DNA of 64,000 nucleotides from Solimonas sp040066175. GTDB lineage: Bacteria; Pseudomonadota; Gammaproteobacteria; Nevskiales; Nevskiaceae. Of this stretch, positions 7,418 through 16,115 are shown piece after piece. The stretch lies in contig NZ_JBEAAM010000005.1 in NCBI RefSeq assembly GCF_040066175.1, positions 1-64,000 of the forward strand. Reading direction: 5' to 3'. Each line of letters opens with the position of its first letter. Positions within the stretch are counted from its first letter, which is position 1. A program made the translations under genes and the position numbers. The notes under the pieces were generated by a model that was given only the letters and a program-made list of their open reading frames with translations, was not told where the DNA came from and did not search any database.

Positions 7418-8323
7418 CTAGGCGCGCGCGGCGTTGGCCGCGATCAGCTCGGCCCAGCGCGGCATCAAGCCCGGTGCGAGGTCGTGACCCATGCCCGGGA
7501 TCAGCTCCAGCTTCGCGTGACGGATCAGCTGCGCACTGCGCTGGCCGCAGGCCGGCCGCAGCAGCGGATCGGCGAGGCCGTGCACGATCTGTGTCGGCGC
7601 GGTGATCGCCGGCAGCAGCTCCTCGAAACTGCCCGTGGCGAGGATCGCGTGGGTCTGACGCAGCACGCCGCGCGGACGAAAGGCGCGGTCATAGGCGCGG
7701 CCGGCGAGCTGGCGGCGGTAATCCACCGGCGTCGGAAAACCCGGACTGCCAACGCGGCGCAGCATCGCCAGCGAGCGGCGGATCACCTGCTCGCGCGTGC
7801 GCGGGCGCGGTCCGATTCCGGCCATCTGCCAGAGCACGTCGAGGCGCGCCGCGGGCAAGCGCGGATGATTGGTGCTCGACATGATCGACGTCAGGCTGCG
7901 CACGCGCCGCGGAAACCGGCCTGCGACGATCTGCGCGATCATGCCACCCATCGAAGCGCCGGCGAGGTGCACGCGGCCGATGCCGAGCGCGTCGAGCAGA
8001 CCGACCGCATCCTCGGCCATGTCGTGGAGCGCGTAGTTCGCGGACAGCGGCAGACCCCAGCGTGCGCGCAGCCAGTCGCGCGGCAGATGGATCGGCCGTC
8101 CCCGATCGGATTCCGCCGACAATCCGGCGTCGCGGTTGTCGAAGCGGATGACCCGGAAGCCCCGTTCGACCAGGGCCTCGCACAGCGCATCCGGCCAGTG
8201 GATCAGCTGGCCGCCGAGTCCCATCACCAGCAGCAGGGGTTCGCCCTGCTCCGGCCCGCAAATCTCATAACTCAGGTGCAGGCCATTGACGCAGGCGCTG
8301 CCGGCGGACCAGCACAGTTTCAT
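7418..8323 (-). CDS. Alpha/beta-fold hydrolase
   Basis: A protein of about 301 residues (ATG 8323) of the alpha/beta hydrolase fold. The oxyanion region LLLVMGLGGQLIHWP and the RFDNRDAGLS strand-turn come first, then the nucleophile elbow GASMGG. The Asp of VHGLADPLL and the His of IPGMGHDLAPG complete a standard Ser-Asp-His triad. This pattern resembles the aclacinomycin methylesterase/RdmC-like esterase group, but the substrate cannot be inferred. An in-frame ATG at 8392 would add 23 residues (MSKNFLIALQ...). Neither start has a convincing Shine-Dalgarno, and the shorter one matches the family N-terminus better. No signal peptide is seen. Confidence 0.85.
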   Translation of the reverse strand: MKLCWSAGSACVNGLHLSYEICGPEQGEPLLLVMGLGGQLIHWPDALCEALVERGFRVIRFDNRDAGLSAESDRGRPIHLPRDWLRARWGLPLSANYALHDMAEDAVGLLDALGIGRVHLAGASMGGMIAQIVAGRFPRRVRSLTSIMSSTNHPRLPAARLDVLWQMAGIGPRPRTREQVIRRSLAMLRRVGSPGFPTPVDYRRQLAGRAYDRAFRPRGVLRQTHAILATGSFEELLPAITAPTQIVHGLADPLLRPACGQRSAQLIRHAKLELIPGMGHDLAPGLMPRWAELIAANAARA

Positions 8324-8452
8324 TGCCGAACGATGGCGTTTGCATGACCGTTTCGTGAACGCCTGCAACGCTATCAGGAAGTTTTTCGACATGTCACCGC
8401 AAGGCCGGCACCGGCGACGGACGGTGGCAGCCGGCGAGATGAAACGCCGCGC

Positions 8453-8986
8453 TCAGCGGTCCGCGACCGGTCGGCGCGCGAAATACAGCGCGGCGTAGAT
8501 GCGCGGCTCGATCAGCCGCCCGGCGGCGTGCTGATTCTGCAGCCAGCAATCGATCTCGCGCAGCGGCACGACATGCACGCGGATATTCTCGCCGTCCACA
8601 CCGCCGCCGGCGTGGACGCGCTGCAACCCGCGCACGCGCACCAGGTGCAGCATCTCCGAGGTCAGGCCGGCGGCGACGGGACCGGACATCAGCGGATCGA
8701 CCTCGCGCCCGCGGAAACCGGTCTCCTCCTCGAGTTCGCGCAGCGCCGACTCGAACACCGTCTCGCTGCGGAAGTCGTGCTCGTCGCCGATCATGCCGGC
8801 CGGCAGTTCGATGCAGTGCGCACGCAGCGGCACGCGGTACTGCTCGACCAGCACGATCTCGTCGTCGTCGGTGACCGCGAGCACGAAGACCGCGCCGACG
8901 CTGTTGGTGCGTGAAACGAACTCCCAGCGGCCGTCGCGTTGAAGTTCGAGGAACCGGCCGCGGTACAAGGATTCAACGTCGTTCAT
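8453..8986 (-). CDS. Nudix hydrolase (ADP-sugar pyrophosphatase-like)
   Basis: A 177-residue Nudix protein. After a strand-rich start (VGAVFVLAVTDDDEIVLVEQYRVPL) comes the ELPAG segment typical of ADP-ribose/ADP-sugar pyrophosphatases, then the Nudix box SALRELEEETGF with the REx2EExG metal-binding core. The spacing before the box is slightly extended (MIGDEHDFRSETVFE). It probably hydrolyses a nucleoside diphosphate sugar or derivative in the cytoplasm. Its ATG overlaps the stop of rlmJ by 4 bp (ATGA), so it is the second gene of a two-gene operon and is likely translated by coupling. Confidence 0.9.
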   Translation of the reverse strand: MNDVESLYRGRFLELQRDGRWEFVSRTNSVGAVFVLAVTDDDEIVLVEQYRVPLRAHCIELPAGMIGDEHDFRSETVFESALRELEEETGFRGREVDPLMSGPVAAGLTSEMLHLVRVRGLQRVHAGGGVDGENIRVHVVPLREIDCWLQNQHAAGRLIEPRIYAALYFARRPVADR

Positions 8987-9816
8987 TTTCCTGGCCAGTG
9001 TTCGCAGGTGGTGCGTGCGCGCTCGCTCAGCGCCAGCAGCGGCCGCAGCGCCGCCGCAACCGCCGGTGCATTCTGCGCGAACGCATACGGCGGATGGACG
9101 ACCAGCAGGCCGCAGGCATGCATCTGGCCCTCACTGGGCGCGCCGGTATCGATCTGCAGATTCAGCGCCTCGTGCGTGAGACCGCTGCGCAGGCGGCGCA
9201 GCCAGCGTTCGGTCTGGTAGCGGTTCTTGTACGGATACCACAGCGCATAGACGCCGTTGCCGAAACGCTTGAGCGCCGATGCCAGAAAGTCCGCCGCGGC
9301 ATCGAACTCGTCCGGACGCTCGAACGGCGGATCGACGAACACCAGCCCGCGTCGCTCCTTCGGCGGCAACAGCGATGCGCTCTCGTAGCCGTCGCGCACA
9401 TGCACCGCCGCGCGCGCATCGCCGGCCAGCAGCGCGCGCAACTCGGCAGCGACCGCGGTGACCTTCTCGCAGACGATCACGCGGTCCTGCGGCCGCGCCA
9501 GCATCAGCGCGAACAGCGGCGAACCCGGATAGTGGCGGATGGCACCGCCGTCGTTGGCACGGCGCACGAGCTGCAGATATGGCTGCAGCGGCGGCGGCGC
9601 GGTTGCCGCATCGCCGACGCGGACGATACCGTCGCGCGCCTCGCCCGTGCGCTGCGCACCGGCATCGTCGAGCGGGTAGAGACCGGCGCCGCCATGGGTT
9701 TCGACATAGCACCACGGGGCATCCTTGGCGTTGAGCGCGCTGAGCAGCTCGACCAGCAGGGCGTGCTTGAAGACGTCGGCGAAGTTGCCGGCGTGATAGC
9801 GGTGTTGGTAATGCAC
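8983..9816 (-). CDS. rlmJ: 23S rRNA (adenine(2030)-N6)-methyltransferase RlmJ
   Basis: A 277-residue protein close to the 280-residue E. coli RlmJ, which methylates A2030 of 23S rRNA. The RlmJ N-terminus YQHRYHAGNFADVFKH is clear. YVETHGGAGLY is the SAM-binding region and GLVFVDPPFE supplies the DPPF catalytic tetrapeptide of N6-adenine methyltransferases. A further family stretch is YALWYPYKNR. The start codon is GTG (9816), chosen because it gives the family N-terminus exactly. It is the first gene of a pair with the Nudix hydrolase. The gene upstream ends in a terminator pointing towards rlmJ. Confidence 0.95.
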   Translation of the reverse strand: MHYQHRYHAGNFADVFKHALLVELLSALNAKDAPWCYVETHGGAGLYPLDDAGAQRTGEARDGIVRVGDAATAPPPLQPYLQLVRRANDGGAIRHYPGSPLFALMLARPQDRVIVCEKVTAVAAELRALLAGDARAAVHVRDGYESASLLPPKERRGLVFVDPPFERPDEFDAAADFLASALKRFGNGVYALWYPYKNRYQTERWLRRLRSGLTHEALNLQIDTGAPSEGQMHACGLLVVHPPYAFAQNAPAVAAALRPLLALSERARTTCEHWPGK

Positions 9817-9845
9817 GCGGGGATTATCCGCATTGCGATGCGCGT

Positions 9846-9896
9846 AAAAAAAGACCGCGACAGACGCATCCCCAAGGGGAGGCCGCTGTCGCGGTC
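9846..9896 (-). terminator. Rho-independent terminator of the DUF4212-actP operon
   Basis: An 11 bp perfect inverted repeat (GACCGCGACAG at 9853-9863 and CTGTCGCGGTC at 9886-9896) is followed, on the minus strand, by seven T residues (A-run 9846-9852). It lies about 175 bases after the actP stop and just before rlmJ, separating the two operons. The central CCCCAAGGGG can form a second small stem. Confidence 0.85.
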
Positions 9897-10070
9897 AAGA
9901 TTTGTCCGGCCTAAGGGAGGGAAAGTGACCGGACGTTCGCTTTTTACACCAGATCGCCAATTTTTTCGATACCTCGCCGGCGTATCCGTGGACAGCGCCC
10001 GCCGACGATGACCTCGTTGGCGAGCAAAGCCCCGCGCCTGCGGAGCCCTGCCAGCCGCCGAACGACGCGA

Positions 10071-11756
10071 TCAGTGCGCGTGCGCCGCGCCCGCGCCGCG
10101 CGGTACGCGGATGTGCTCGACCATGTCCTGCACCGACTTCGGTGGCGCCTGGGTCAGCGCGGCAACCGTCACCGCGACGACGAAGTTGACCACCATGCCG
10201 ACCGCGCCGAAGCCCTCTGGCGAGATGCCGAGGAACCACTGATCGACGCCGGCGCCGGCGTTGATGAACTTGAAATAGACGATGTAGGCGGCGGTGATCG
10301 AGATTCCGGTGACCATGCCGGCGATGGCGCCTTCCTTGTTCATGCGCTTGGAGAAGATGCCGAGGATGATCGCCGGGAAGAACGACGCTGCGGCGAGGCC
10401 GAAGGCGAAGGCGACCACCTGGGCGACGAAGCCGGGCGGATTGATGCCCAGGTAGCCGGCGACGCAGACCGCCGCGGCCGCACCGATGCGCGCGAACAGC
10501 AGCTCCTGTTTCTCGGTGATGCGCGGCATCAGCGTCTTCTTCAACAGGTCGTGCGAGATCGACGTCGAGATCACCAGCAGCAGGCCGGCCGCGGTGGACA
10601 GCGCCGCCGCCAGGCCACCGGCCGCGACCAGCGCGATGACCCAGTTCGGTAGTTTCGCGATCTCCGGGTTGGCCAGCACCATGATGTCGCGGTCGATGGT
10701 CATCTCGTTGCGGTCCTTGGCCGCGACGTACTGCATGGTGCCGTCACCGTTCTTGTCCTCCCACTTGATCAGTCCGGTCTTCTCCCAGTTCTTGACCCAG
10801 GCTGGCGCTTCGGCGTACGGCTTGTCGGCGACCGTTTCGATCAGGTTGGTGCGGGCGAACGCGGCGATCGCCGGCGCCGTCGTGTACAGGATGGCGATGA
10901 ACAGCAGCGCCCAGCCGGCCGACTTGCGCGCGTCCTTGACGCGCGGCACGGTGAAGAAGCGCACGATCACGTGCGGCAGGCCCGCCGTGCCGACCATCAG
11001 CGCCAGCGTGATGCAGAACACGTCGATGGTCGGCTTGACGCCGCTGGTGTAGGCGGTGAAGCCGAGCTGGGTCACGAGGCCATCGAGCTTGTCGATCAGG
11101 TGGCTGCCGTCGGCCAGCGTCGAGCCGAAGCCCAGCTGCGGGATCGGATTGCCGGTCAGCATCAGCGAGATGAAGATCGCCGGCACCATGTACGCGAAGA
11201 TCAGCACGCAGTACTGCGCGACCTGCGTGTAGGTGATGCCCTTCATGCCGCCGAGCACGGCATAGAAGAACACGATCGCCATGCCGATGATCACGCCGGT
11301 GGTGATGTCCACCTCGAGGAAGCGCGAGAACACGATGCCGACGCCGCGCATCTGCCCGGCGACGTAGGTGAACGACACGAAGATCGCGCACACCACCGCG
11401 ACCAGGCGCGCCGTCTGCGAGTAGTAGCGGTCGCCGACGAAGTCCGGCACGGTGAACTTGCCGAACTTGCGCAGGTACGGCGCCAGCAGCAGGGCCAGCA
11501 GCACGTAGCCGCCGGTCCAGCCCATCAGATAGACACCGCCGTCGCGGCCCATGAAGGCGATCAGGCCGGCCATCGAGATGAACGACGCGGCGCTCATCCA
11601 GTCGGCCGCGGTCGCCATGCCGTTGACCACCGGCGGCACGCCGCCGCCGGCGACGTAGTACTCCGAGGTCGAGCCGGCGCGCGACCAGATGGCAATGCCG
11701 ATGTAGAGCGCGAAGCTGGCGCCGACCAGCAGGTAAGTCCAGGTCATGACATCCAT
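10071..11756 (-). CDS. actP: Sodium:solute symporter, VC_2705/ActP-like (acetate permease type)
   Basis: A 561-residue SSS-family permease with about 13 hydrophobic segments. It has the family start LVGASFALYIGIAIWSR, the GGGVPPVVNGMATAADWMSAASF cation/substrate region and the SFTYVAGQMRGVGIVFSRFL segment. The acidic insert around residues 315-350 (NWEKTGLIKWEDKNGDG) is typical of the VC_2705 subfamily. It pairs with a DUF4212 small subunit encoded 9 bp upstream, and an AGGAGAT site lies in the gap. Linkage to acs and CrbS/CrbR-like genes and shared operator motifs upstream make acetate or another short-chain carboxylate the likely substrate. The exact substrate is inference. Confidence 0.9.
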   Translation of the reverse strand: MDVMTWTYLLVGASFALYIGIAIWSRAGSTSEYYVAGGGVPPVVNGMATAADWMSAASFISMAGLIAFMGRDGGVYLMGWTGGYVLLALLLAPYLRKFGKFTVPDFVGDRYYSQTARLVAVVCAIFVSFTYVAGQMRGVGIVFSRFLEVDITTGVIIGMAIVFFYAVLGGMKGITYTQVAQYCVLIFAYMVPAIFISLMLTGNPIPQLGFGSTLADGSHLIDKLDGLVTQLGFTAYTSGVKPTIDVFCITLALMVGTAGLPHVIVRFFTVPRVKDARKSAGWALLFIAILYTTAPAIAAFARTNLIETVADKPYAEAPAWVKNWEKTGLIKWEDKNGDGTMQYVAAKDRNEMTIDRDIMVLANPEIAKLPNWVIALVAAGGLAAALSTAAGLLLVISTSISHDLLKKTLMPRITEKQELLFARIGAAAAVCVAGYLGINPPGFVAQVVAFAFGLAAASFFPAIILGIFSKRMNKEGAIAGMVTGISITAAYIVYFKFINAGAGVDQWFLGISPEGFGAVGMVVNFVVAVTVAALTQAPPKSVQDMVEHIRVPRGAGAAHAH

Positions 11757-11765
11757 GGTGATCTC

Positions 11766-12032
11766 CTAGTCCTCGTGGACGTCGTGTTCGCGGTCGAGCC
11801 GGTTCATCTTCCAGACGTAGAAGAAGATCAGGCCGACGAAGACGTAGATCGAGCCCTGCTGCGCGAACCAGAACCCGAGCTTGAAGCCGAACAGCCGGAA
11901 CTGGTCGAGCCAGTCGGCCAGCAGGATGCCGGCGCCGTAGGACACCGCGAACCACACTGCCAGAAGCCAGAGCACCAACCGGACGTTGGCCTTCCAGTAG
12001 GCTTCGGCGCTTGACGACTGCTTGTCAGCCAT
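11766..12032 (-). CDS. DUF4212 small subunit of the sodium:solute symporter
   Basis: An 88-residue membrane protein with two hydrophobic helices (LVLWLLAVWFAVSYGAGI and IYVFVGLIFFYVWKMN) and the conserved YWKANVRL start and GFKLGFWFAQQGSIY centre. This is the family annotated as the putative solute:sodium symporter small subunit, always found beside VC_2705-type permeases. GGAGGAG precedes ATG 12032. It is the first gene of the operon with the permease. Two copies of the shared regulatory motif lie 71-117 bp upstream. Confidence 0.93.
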   Translation of the reverse strand: MADKQSSSAEAYWKANVRLVLWLLAVWFAVSYGAGILLADWLDQFRLFGFKLGFWFAQQGSIYVFVGLIFFYVWKMNRLDREHDVHED

Positions 12033-12102
12033 GACCGCTCCTCCGATGCACGCACAAATGCGTCGATGGGCAATCTAGCGCCGGCACCACCGGCTGACAG
12101 CC

Positions 12103-12149
12103 CGACTTTGGTCTAAGCAGGCATGCAGCGATGCTGCGACTTTGGTCGC
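12103..12149. promoter_or_regulatory. Tandem operator-like sites upstream of the DUF4212-actP operon
   Basis: Two related sites, CGACTTTGGTCT (12103-12114) and GCGACTTTGGTCGC (12136-12149), lie 71 and about 104 bp upstream of the DUF4212 start, about 33 bp apart. Read on the minus strand each gives GACCAAAGTCG, matching the motif found before acs, the porin and the sensor operon. The palindromic GCAGC-GAT-GCTGC lies between them. The likely binding protein is the CrbR-like regulator encoded in this window; this is inference from shared sites. Confidence 0.6.
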
Positions 12150-12169
12150 ATGGGAGTCACTCGCACCGA

Positions 12170-12580
12170 TCAGTGACGGACGCCCAGGACCCTCAGCCGC
12201 CGCACCCGGTCACCAACCTGCCAGTCGATCACCTGTCCGATCGACAGTCCGATCAGCGCGGCGCCGATCGGGCTGACCACGGACACGCGCTGCGCCGCCG
12301 GATCGGCATCCGCCGGCAGCACCAGCCGCACCGTGCGGATGCTGCCGGTCTCGACGTCCTGGTAGGTGACGCTCGCACCGATCGTGACGACGTCGGCCGG
12401 CATCAGACCGGATGGCACGACCTCGGCGCGTTCGACCTCTTCGAGCAGCCGCTCCGCCACCTCGGGGGCATCGCGCATCGCCAGCCGCGCGAATCCACGC
12501 AGCCGTTCGTAGTACGCCACATCGATCAGCAACGGCGGAGTCAGCCCGGCATGGCCGGACATCGGGGAATTCATCTTCAT
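12170..12580 (-). CDS. rnk: Nucleoside diphosphate kinase regulator, Rnk family (GreA/GreB C-terminal domain)
   Basis: A 136-residue protein of the Rnk family. Rnk resembles Gre factors but has a short N-terminal coiled-coil; it interacts with RNA polymerase and influences nucleoside diphosphate kinase levels. Visible are the short helical N-terminus (YYERLRGFARLAM), the linker VVPSGLMPADVVTIGASVTYQD and the FKBP-like C-terminal sheet ending in VSPIGAALIGLSIGQVIDW, the GreA/GreB signature. The N-terminus may start at the second Met (MNSPM). The gene is monocistronic between the actP operon and the exonuclease/DUF294 operon. Its location next to acetate genes may be coincidental. Confidence 0.88.
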   Translation of the reverse strand: MKMNSPMSGHAGLTPPLLIDVAYYERLRGFARLAMRDAPEVAERLLEEVERAEVVPSGLMPADVVTIGASVTYQDVETGSIRTVRLVLPADADPAAQRVSVVSPIGAALIGLSIGQVIDWQVGDRVRRLRVLGVRH

Positions 12581-12890
12581 TGCAAAGCTCCGCGGCCCGA
12601 GCTCAGGGCCTGCTTCAAGTCATCAGGGGGAACACTCGACCGCCGTCAGGCCAGGCACCGGGCCTGGAACGGACGGCAATCGTGAATGCGCTTCTGGAAG
12701 CGACCCCGGAACCTGAGGCGGCAAGCCGCCCGCAGTGGGCTCCGGGGCTCAGGAGCCTGCGATGATGGAACCCGCGTGATGCTGCGAGCGAGGAAAGGGG
12801 CGCAGGAGAAGCATGGGCCGATGGTGGTCGGGTCGGTGCGCATTGTCAACGCGACGGCGCCTTTCGGTGCCCGCGATCCGGACCAACGGT
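12581..12890. other. 310 bp intergenic region, one strong potential hairpin
   Basis: No convincing gene is seen. The only structure noticed is a nested inverted repeat. CCCCGGA (12704-12710) can pair with TCCGGGG (12741-12747), enclosing GGCGGC-AA-GCCGCC (12717-12730). There is no T-run after it on either strand, so it is not a simple terminator. The rnk promoter must lie in the left part. Confidence 0.4.
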
Positions 12891-13961
12891 TCAGAAGGCC
12901 AGACCATATTCCACCGCGATCAGCTTGCGCAGGTCCTTGGCCTCGTCGAAGCAGGCCAGCAGCAGGCGGTGGTCGAAACCGCTGAGGCTGTCGGCGGGCA
13001 GCCGGTTGTCGAGCGGCCGGCCGCGGCGGTGGCAGTCGAGCTGGCGGCGCAGGCGGAAGCGCTGCAGCGTGTGGAAGGCCTCGATCCACGATTCCGCGCG
13101 GCGCTGTTCCTCCGGCGTCTGCGGCCAGGCGCGCAGGCGCGCCGCGGTGCCGGTGTCGGCCACACCGCGCGCCAGTGCGAGGATGCGCGCGGCGTCGGTG
13201 AACAGACCGGCACCCTGCACCTTGACGTCGAAGGCGGCGCCGGCCTCGGCATGCACGCGGAACTTCAGCCGCCCGCGCCAGTCGAGCGGCGGATTCGAGG
13301 CCAGCGCGTTCTCGGTCATCTGGCGCAGGAACAGCGGTCGCGGCGCGATGTACTCGGACAGCCAGTCGCGCAGATCGGCGGCCATGCGCAGCTCACCCCA
13401 CAGGCCGCGGAAGTCGAAGAAGATCGCGCCATGCAGCAGCGCCTGCGGGTCGCCGGTGTCGATCCAGCCGGCGAAGCGCTCGCGCCACTCCTCGGCGCTC
13501 AGGCACCAGCGCGGATTGCGCGCCATGATGTCGCCGCGGCACAGCGGGAAGCCGCAGCGGTCGAGGACCCGGTTGACCTCATCGGCGAAGGCGAGCAGGC
13601 GCGGACGCGCCGTCGCCGCGTCGTCGGCCTCGAAGATCAGCGCGTTGTCCTGGTCGGTGTGCACCGTCTGTTCGCGCCGCCCTTCGCTGCCGAGCGCGAG
13701 CCAGGCCAGGCGGATGCCGCCGAGGTCGTGGCGCTGCCGCGCGAGGTCGAGGATGCGGATGGTCAGCGCGTCGTTGAGATCGGCGATCGTGCGCGTCAGC
13801 CGCGCCGCGGACTCGGCAGCTTCGAGCAGCTCGAAGGCGAGCTCGCGCAGCTCGCCGCTCAGACCGACGAGCGACTCGATGCCGGCGCAGGATTCGAGGC
13901 GATCGAGAAGCTGCGCGACGCGTGCATCGCGGCTGGCGACGAGCAGGCCGTGCGTGCTCAT
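12891..13961 (-). CDS. DUF294 nucleotidyltransferase-like protein
   Basis: A 356-residue protein of the DUF294 family (putative nucleotidyltransferase with a DUF294_C substrate-binding half). The nucleotidyltransferase motif is LALGSEGRREQTVHTDQDNA at about residues 88-107, where G-S and the two-Asp pattern would bind nucleotide and metal. The C-terminal half (HTLQRFRLRRQLDC...SGFDHRLLLACFDEAKDLRKLI) matches the DUF294_C helical domain. The N-terminal CBS and cNMP-binding domains seen in many relatives are absent. It overlaps the upstream exonuclease fusion gene by one base (TGATG). DUF294 and DnaQ-like genes commonly accompany acetate-uptake genes, suggesting a signalling or metabolic control role, but no substrate is known. 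Confidence 0.85.
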   Translation of the reverse strand: MSTHGLLVASRDARVAQLLDRLESCAGIESLVGLSGELRELAFELLEAAESAARLTRTIADLNDALTIRILDLARQRHDLGGIRLAWLALGSEGRREQTVHTDQDNALIFEADDAATARPRLLAFADEVNRVLDRCGFPLCRGDIMARNPRWCLSAEEWRERFAGWIDTGDPQALLHGAIFFDFRGLWGELRMAADLRDWLSEYIAPRPLFLRQMTENALASNPPLDWRGRLKFRVHAEAGAAFDVKVQGAGLFTDAARILALARGVADTGTAARLRAWPQTPEEQRRAESWIEAFHTLQRFRLRRQLDCHRRGRPLDNRLPADSLSGFDHRLLLACFDEAKDLRKLIAVEYGLAF

Positions 13962-16000
13962 CAGTACTTCAGCCTCGCGAACTCGGTGCGCCGGCTCGCT
14001 TCGAGCGCAGCGGACAGCGTGTGGATGCCGCGCGCCGCCAGCAGCGGCAGCAGGCGCAGGAACACTTCCGCGGTCAGGATCGCGTCGCCCAGCGCCGTGT
14101 GTCGGCCGAGCACGGAGATGCCCAGGCGCTCGGCGATCGCTTCCAGCCGGTGCGCGTCGCGCTGCGGATAGACCAGCTGCGACAGCAGCAGCGTGTCGAG
14201 TACCGGCAGGTCGAAGCGAACACCAGCCGCCTGCCCCTGCAGCTCGAAGAAGCGCAGGTCGAAGGCGGCGTTGTGCCCGAGCAGCACGGTGTCCTCACAG
14301 TAGCGGCGGAAGAGCGGCAGCGCCTCTTCCGGCGGCGGCTGGCCGGCGAGCATCGCCGCGTCGATGCCGTGCACACGCTGCGCCGCGGGGTCGATGCGCC
14401 GCTCCGTGGCCACCAGGGTCTCGAACACCTCGCGCGACAGGATGCGGTTCTCGACGATGCGGATGCCGCCGATGGCGATGATGCGATCGCCGCCGGCCGG
14501 ATCGAGGCCGGTGGTTTCGGTGTCGAAGGCGGTGTAGATCAGGCGCGACAGCGGCGGCTCGCCGCCGGCCACCTCGACCCCAGCGGGCGCGTACTCCACA
14601 CGCACCGCCTCGACGACCTCGTGTCCGGCCGGCGTCTCGGCACGCGCCAGCAGCACGCACAGCACCGCCTCGTCGCCGTCGAGCTGCTGCCACAACTCGC
14701 CGCCGTGGCCGCGCACGATCAGCGCCGGCGACAGCGGCAGGCGCTCCGCGTGTGCGGCCAGCGGCGCCTGTTCCCAGCGCCGCCAGGACTCGCCGTCGAG
14801 CAGCCGCGCCGGCCGCCAGCGCAGCTCCAGGCGCGCATGCCGCTCCTGCTCGCGCAGCGCCAGCGTCAGGCGGTCCGGCGCGAGCTGCGCGGCGAAATCG
14901 CGCAGCAGGGCCGACAGCGAGAAACTCTCGACCGCCACCCACAACGGCGGCGACTCGGCCGGCACCACGGTTGCGACCGTTCCGGCGTCGCGCAGCGCCG
15001 ACTGCAGCAGCACCAGCAGGGTGTCCGCGGCGATGTCTTCCAGCGGCCAGCGTTCCACGCCGGCGTCGGCCGAACCGATCACGTCGATCAGCCGCAGCGA
15101 CTCCTGTTCGAGGATCTCGACGAAGCGCGCGCGCTCGGCGTCCGCCATCGACGGAAAGTCGCGCAGCATCTCCACTGCCGCGCGCAGGTTGGCGAGCGGA
15201 CGGCGGCTGTCGCCGGTCTCCGCCACTGCCGGCGTGGCCGCCTCGACCGCGCGCAGATGAACGAAGAAGCCGTTGAGGCTGCGCCCGGACAGCGGCGTGA
15301 AGCGCGCGTGCAGCAGCGCGCCGTTGCGCGTGGGCAACAGCGCGGCAGAGGCCGGGCGCGCGTCGCCGCGCGCGACGGCGAGATCCATACGTTCGAGGCC
15401 GTGGACGACCGCGCTGCGCCGGAACAGCGCGAACACCGTGCGCCCGAGGCCGAGGAACGCATCCGGCGCGACGCTGCGCACCAGTTCCGCGGCGCGCGGC
15501 GTGTACAGCAGCACACGCCCTTCACGCGAACAGGCCAGCACCGCGGCCGGGACATCGGCGAGCACGGCGCTGAGCAGGTCGCGTTCCTCGGCCAGCCGCT
15601 GTGTCGTCAGCTCGATCTCGGCCTGCTGTTCGCGCCGGCGCCGCGCGTGCTGCTCGGCGAGCCGGTTCACCGCGGCCGCCAACTCCACGGGCACGCCCTG
15701 TTCGGCGCTCACCCGCAGGTCCGGCCGGCTGCCGGCGAGCAGGTCGAGATCGTGCGCCAGGCGCGGCACGAAGCCGAGCAAGCGCGTGAACGACGGCCAC
15801 GCCGCCGCCATGGCGGCGGCGAGACCCAGCAACATCGCGAGCACGATCAGGATTCCTCGCTGCATTACCCAGTCGCGCAGCTGCGGTCGCAACTCAACCG
15901 GCCATATCGCAACGAGCAGCAGTGCAGCCACGACGAGCGCGGTGGCGGCAGCGAACAGCGCCACGGCGAGCGTGGTCAAGCGAAGGTCATTGCGGCTCAC
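13961..16000 (-). CDS. Membrane-anchored PAS-like/DnaQ-type 3'-5' exonuclease fusion
   Basis: A 679-residue fusion. Two N-terminal membrane helices (about 8-30 and 46-68) are followed by a HAMP-like and coiled-coil segment (HARRRREQQAEIELTTQRL). Next is a PAS-like region around 150-200 and a middle part that resembles a degenerate histidine-kinase dimerisation/ATPase region without an obvious phospho-His. The last 190 residues are a DEDDh exonuclease: FDTETTGLDPAGGDRIIAIG (ExoI), LLGHNAAFDLRFF (ExoII) and GRHTALGDAILTA (ExoIII with His and Asp). All catalytic acids appear present. GTG 16000 is the likely start. The gene is followed directly by the DUF294 gene. Its job is unknown; it may process nucleic acid or nucleotides in response to a membrane or periplasmic signal. 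Confidence 0.82.
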   Translation of the reverse strand: MSRNDLRLTTLAVALFAAATALVVAALLLVAIWPVELRPQLRDWVMQRGILIVLAMLLGLAAAMAAAWPSFTRLLGFVPRLAHDLDLLAGSRPDLRVSAEQGVPVELAAAVNRLAEQHARRRREQQAEIELTTQRLAEERDLLSAVLADVPAAVLACSREGRVLLYTPRAAELVRSVAPDAFLGLGRTVFALFRRSAVVHGLERMDLAVARGDARPASAALLPTRNGALLHARFTPLSGRSLNGFFVHLRAVEAATPAVAETGDSRRPLANLRAAVEMLRDFPSMADAERARFVEILEQESLRLIDVIGSADAGVERWPLEDIAADTLLVLLQSALRDAGTVATVVPAESPPLWVAVESFSLSALLRDFAAQLAPDRLTLALREQERHARLELRWRPARLLDGESWRRWEQAPLAAHAERLPLSPALIVRGHGGELWQQLDGDEAVLCVLLARAETPAGHEVVEAVRVEYAPAGVEVAGGEPPLSRLIYTAFDTETTGLDPAGGDRIIAIGGIRIVENRILSREVFETLVATERRIDPAAQRVHGIDAAMLAGQPPPEEALPLFRRYCEDTVLLGHNAAFDLRFFELQGQAAGVRFDLPVLDTLLLSQLVYPQRDAHRLEAIAERLGISVLGRHTALGDAILTAEVFLRLLPLLAARGIHTLSAALEASRRTEFARLKY

Positions 16001-16007
16001 GAAGCGC

Positions 16008-16100
16008 CCCCCTCACCCTGCCCTTCCCCTCCGCGCTGCGGGGGGAGAGGGAAAAGGGAAACTCCCCTCCCTCTCTGGGGGAGGGGCTGGGGGAGAGGGC
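16008..16100. repeat. Interspersed GGGGGAGAGGG/CCCTCTCCC-type intergenic repeat
   Basis: A purine/pyrimidine-rich inverted repeat (CCCCTCACCCTGCCC...GGGGGGAGAGGG, then CTCCCCTCCCTC...GGGGGAGAGGG) fills the gap between the receiver gene and the exonuclease fusion gene. A second, shorter copy lies at 27735-27760. Such repeats are common between genes in Xanthomonadales-like genomes. It interrupts what is otherwise a same-direction gene series and could form a strong RNA stem. Confidence 0.7.
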
Positions 16101-16115
16101 AGCGCAGCCGACGGT

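Noticed and set aside
12704..12747. Terminator for the DUF294 gene or rnk
   Set aside because: The hairpin is strong but no T-run follows on either strand, so it is kept only as an unexplained structure.
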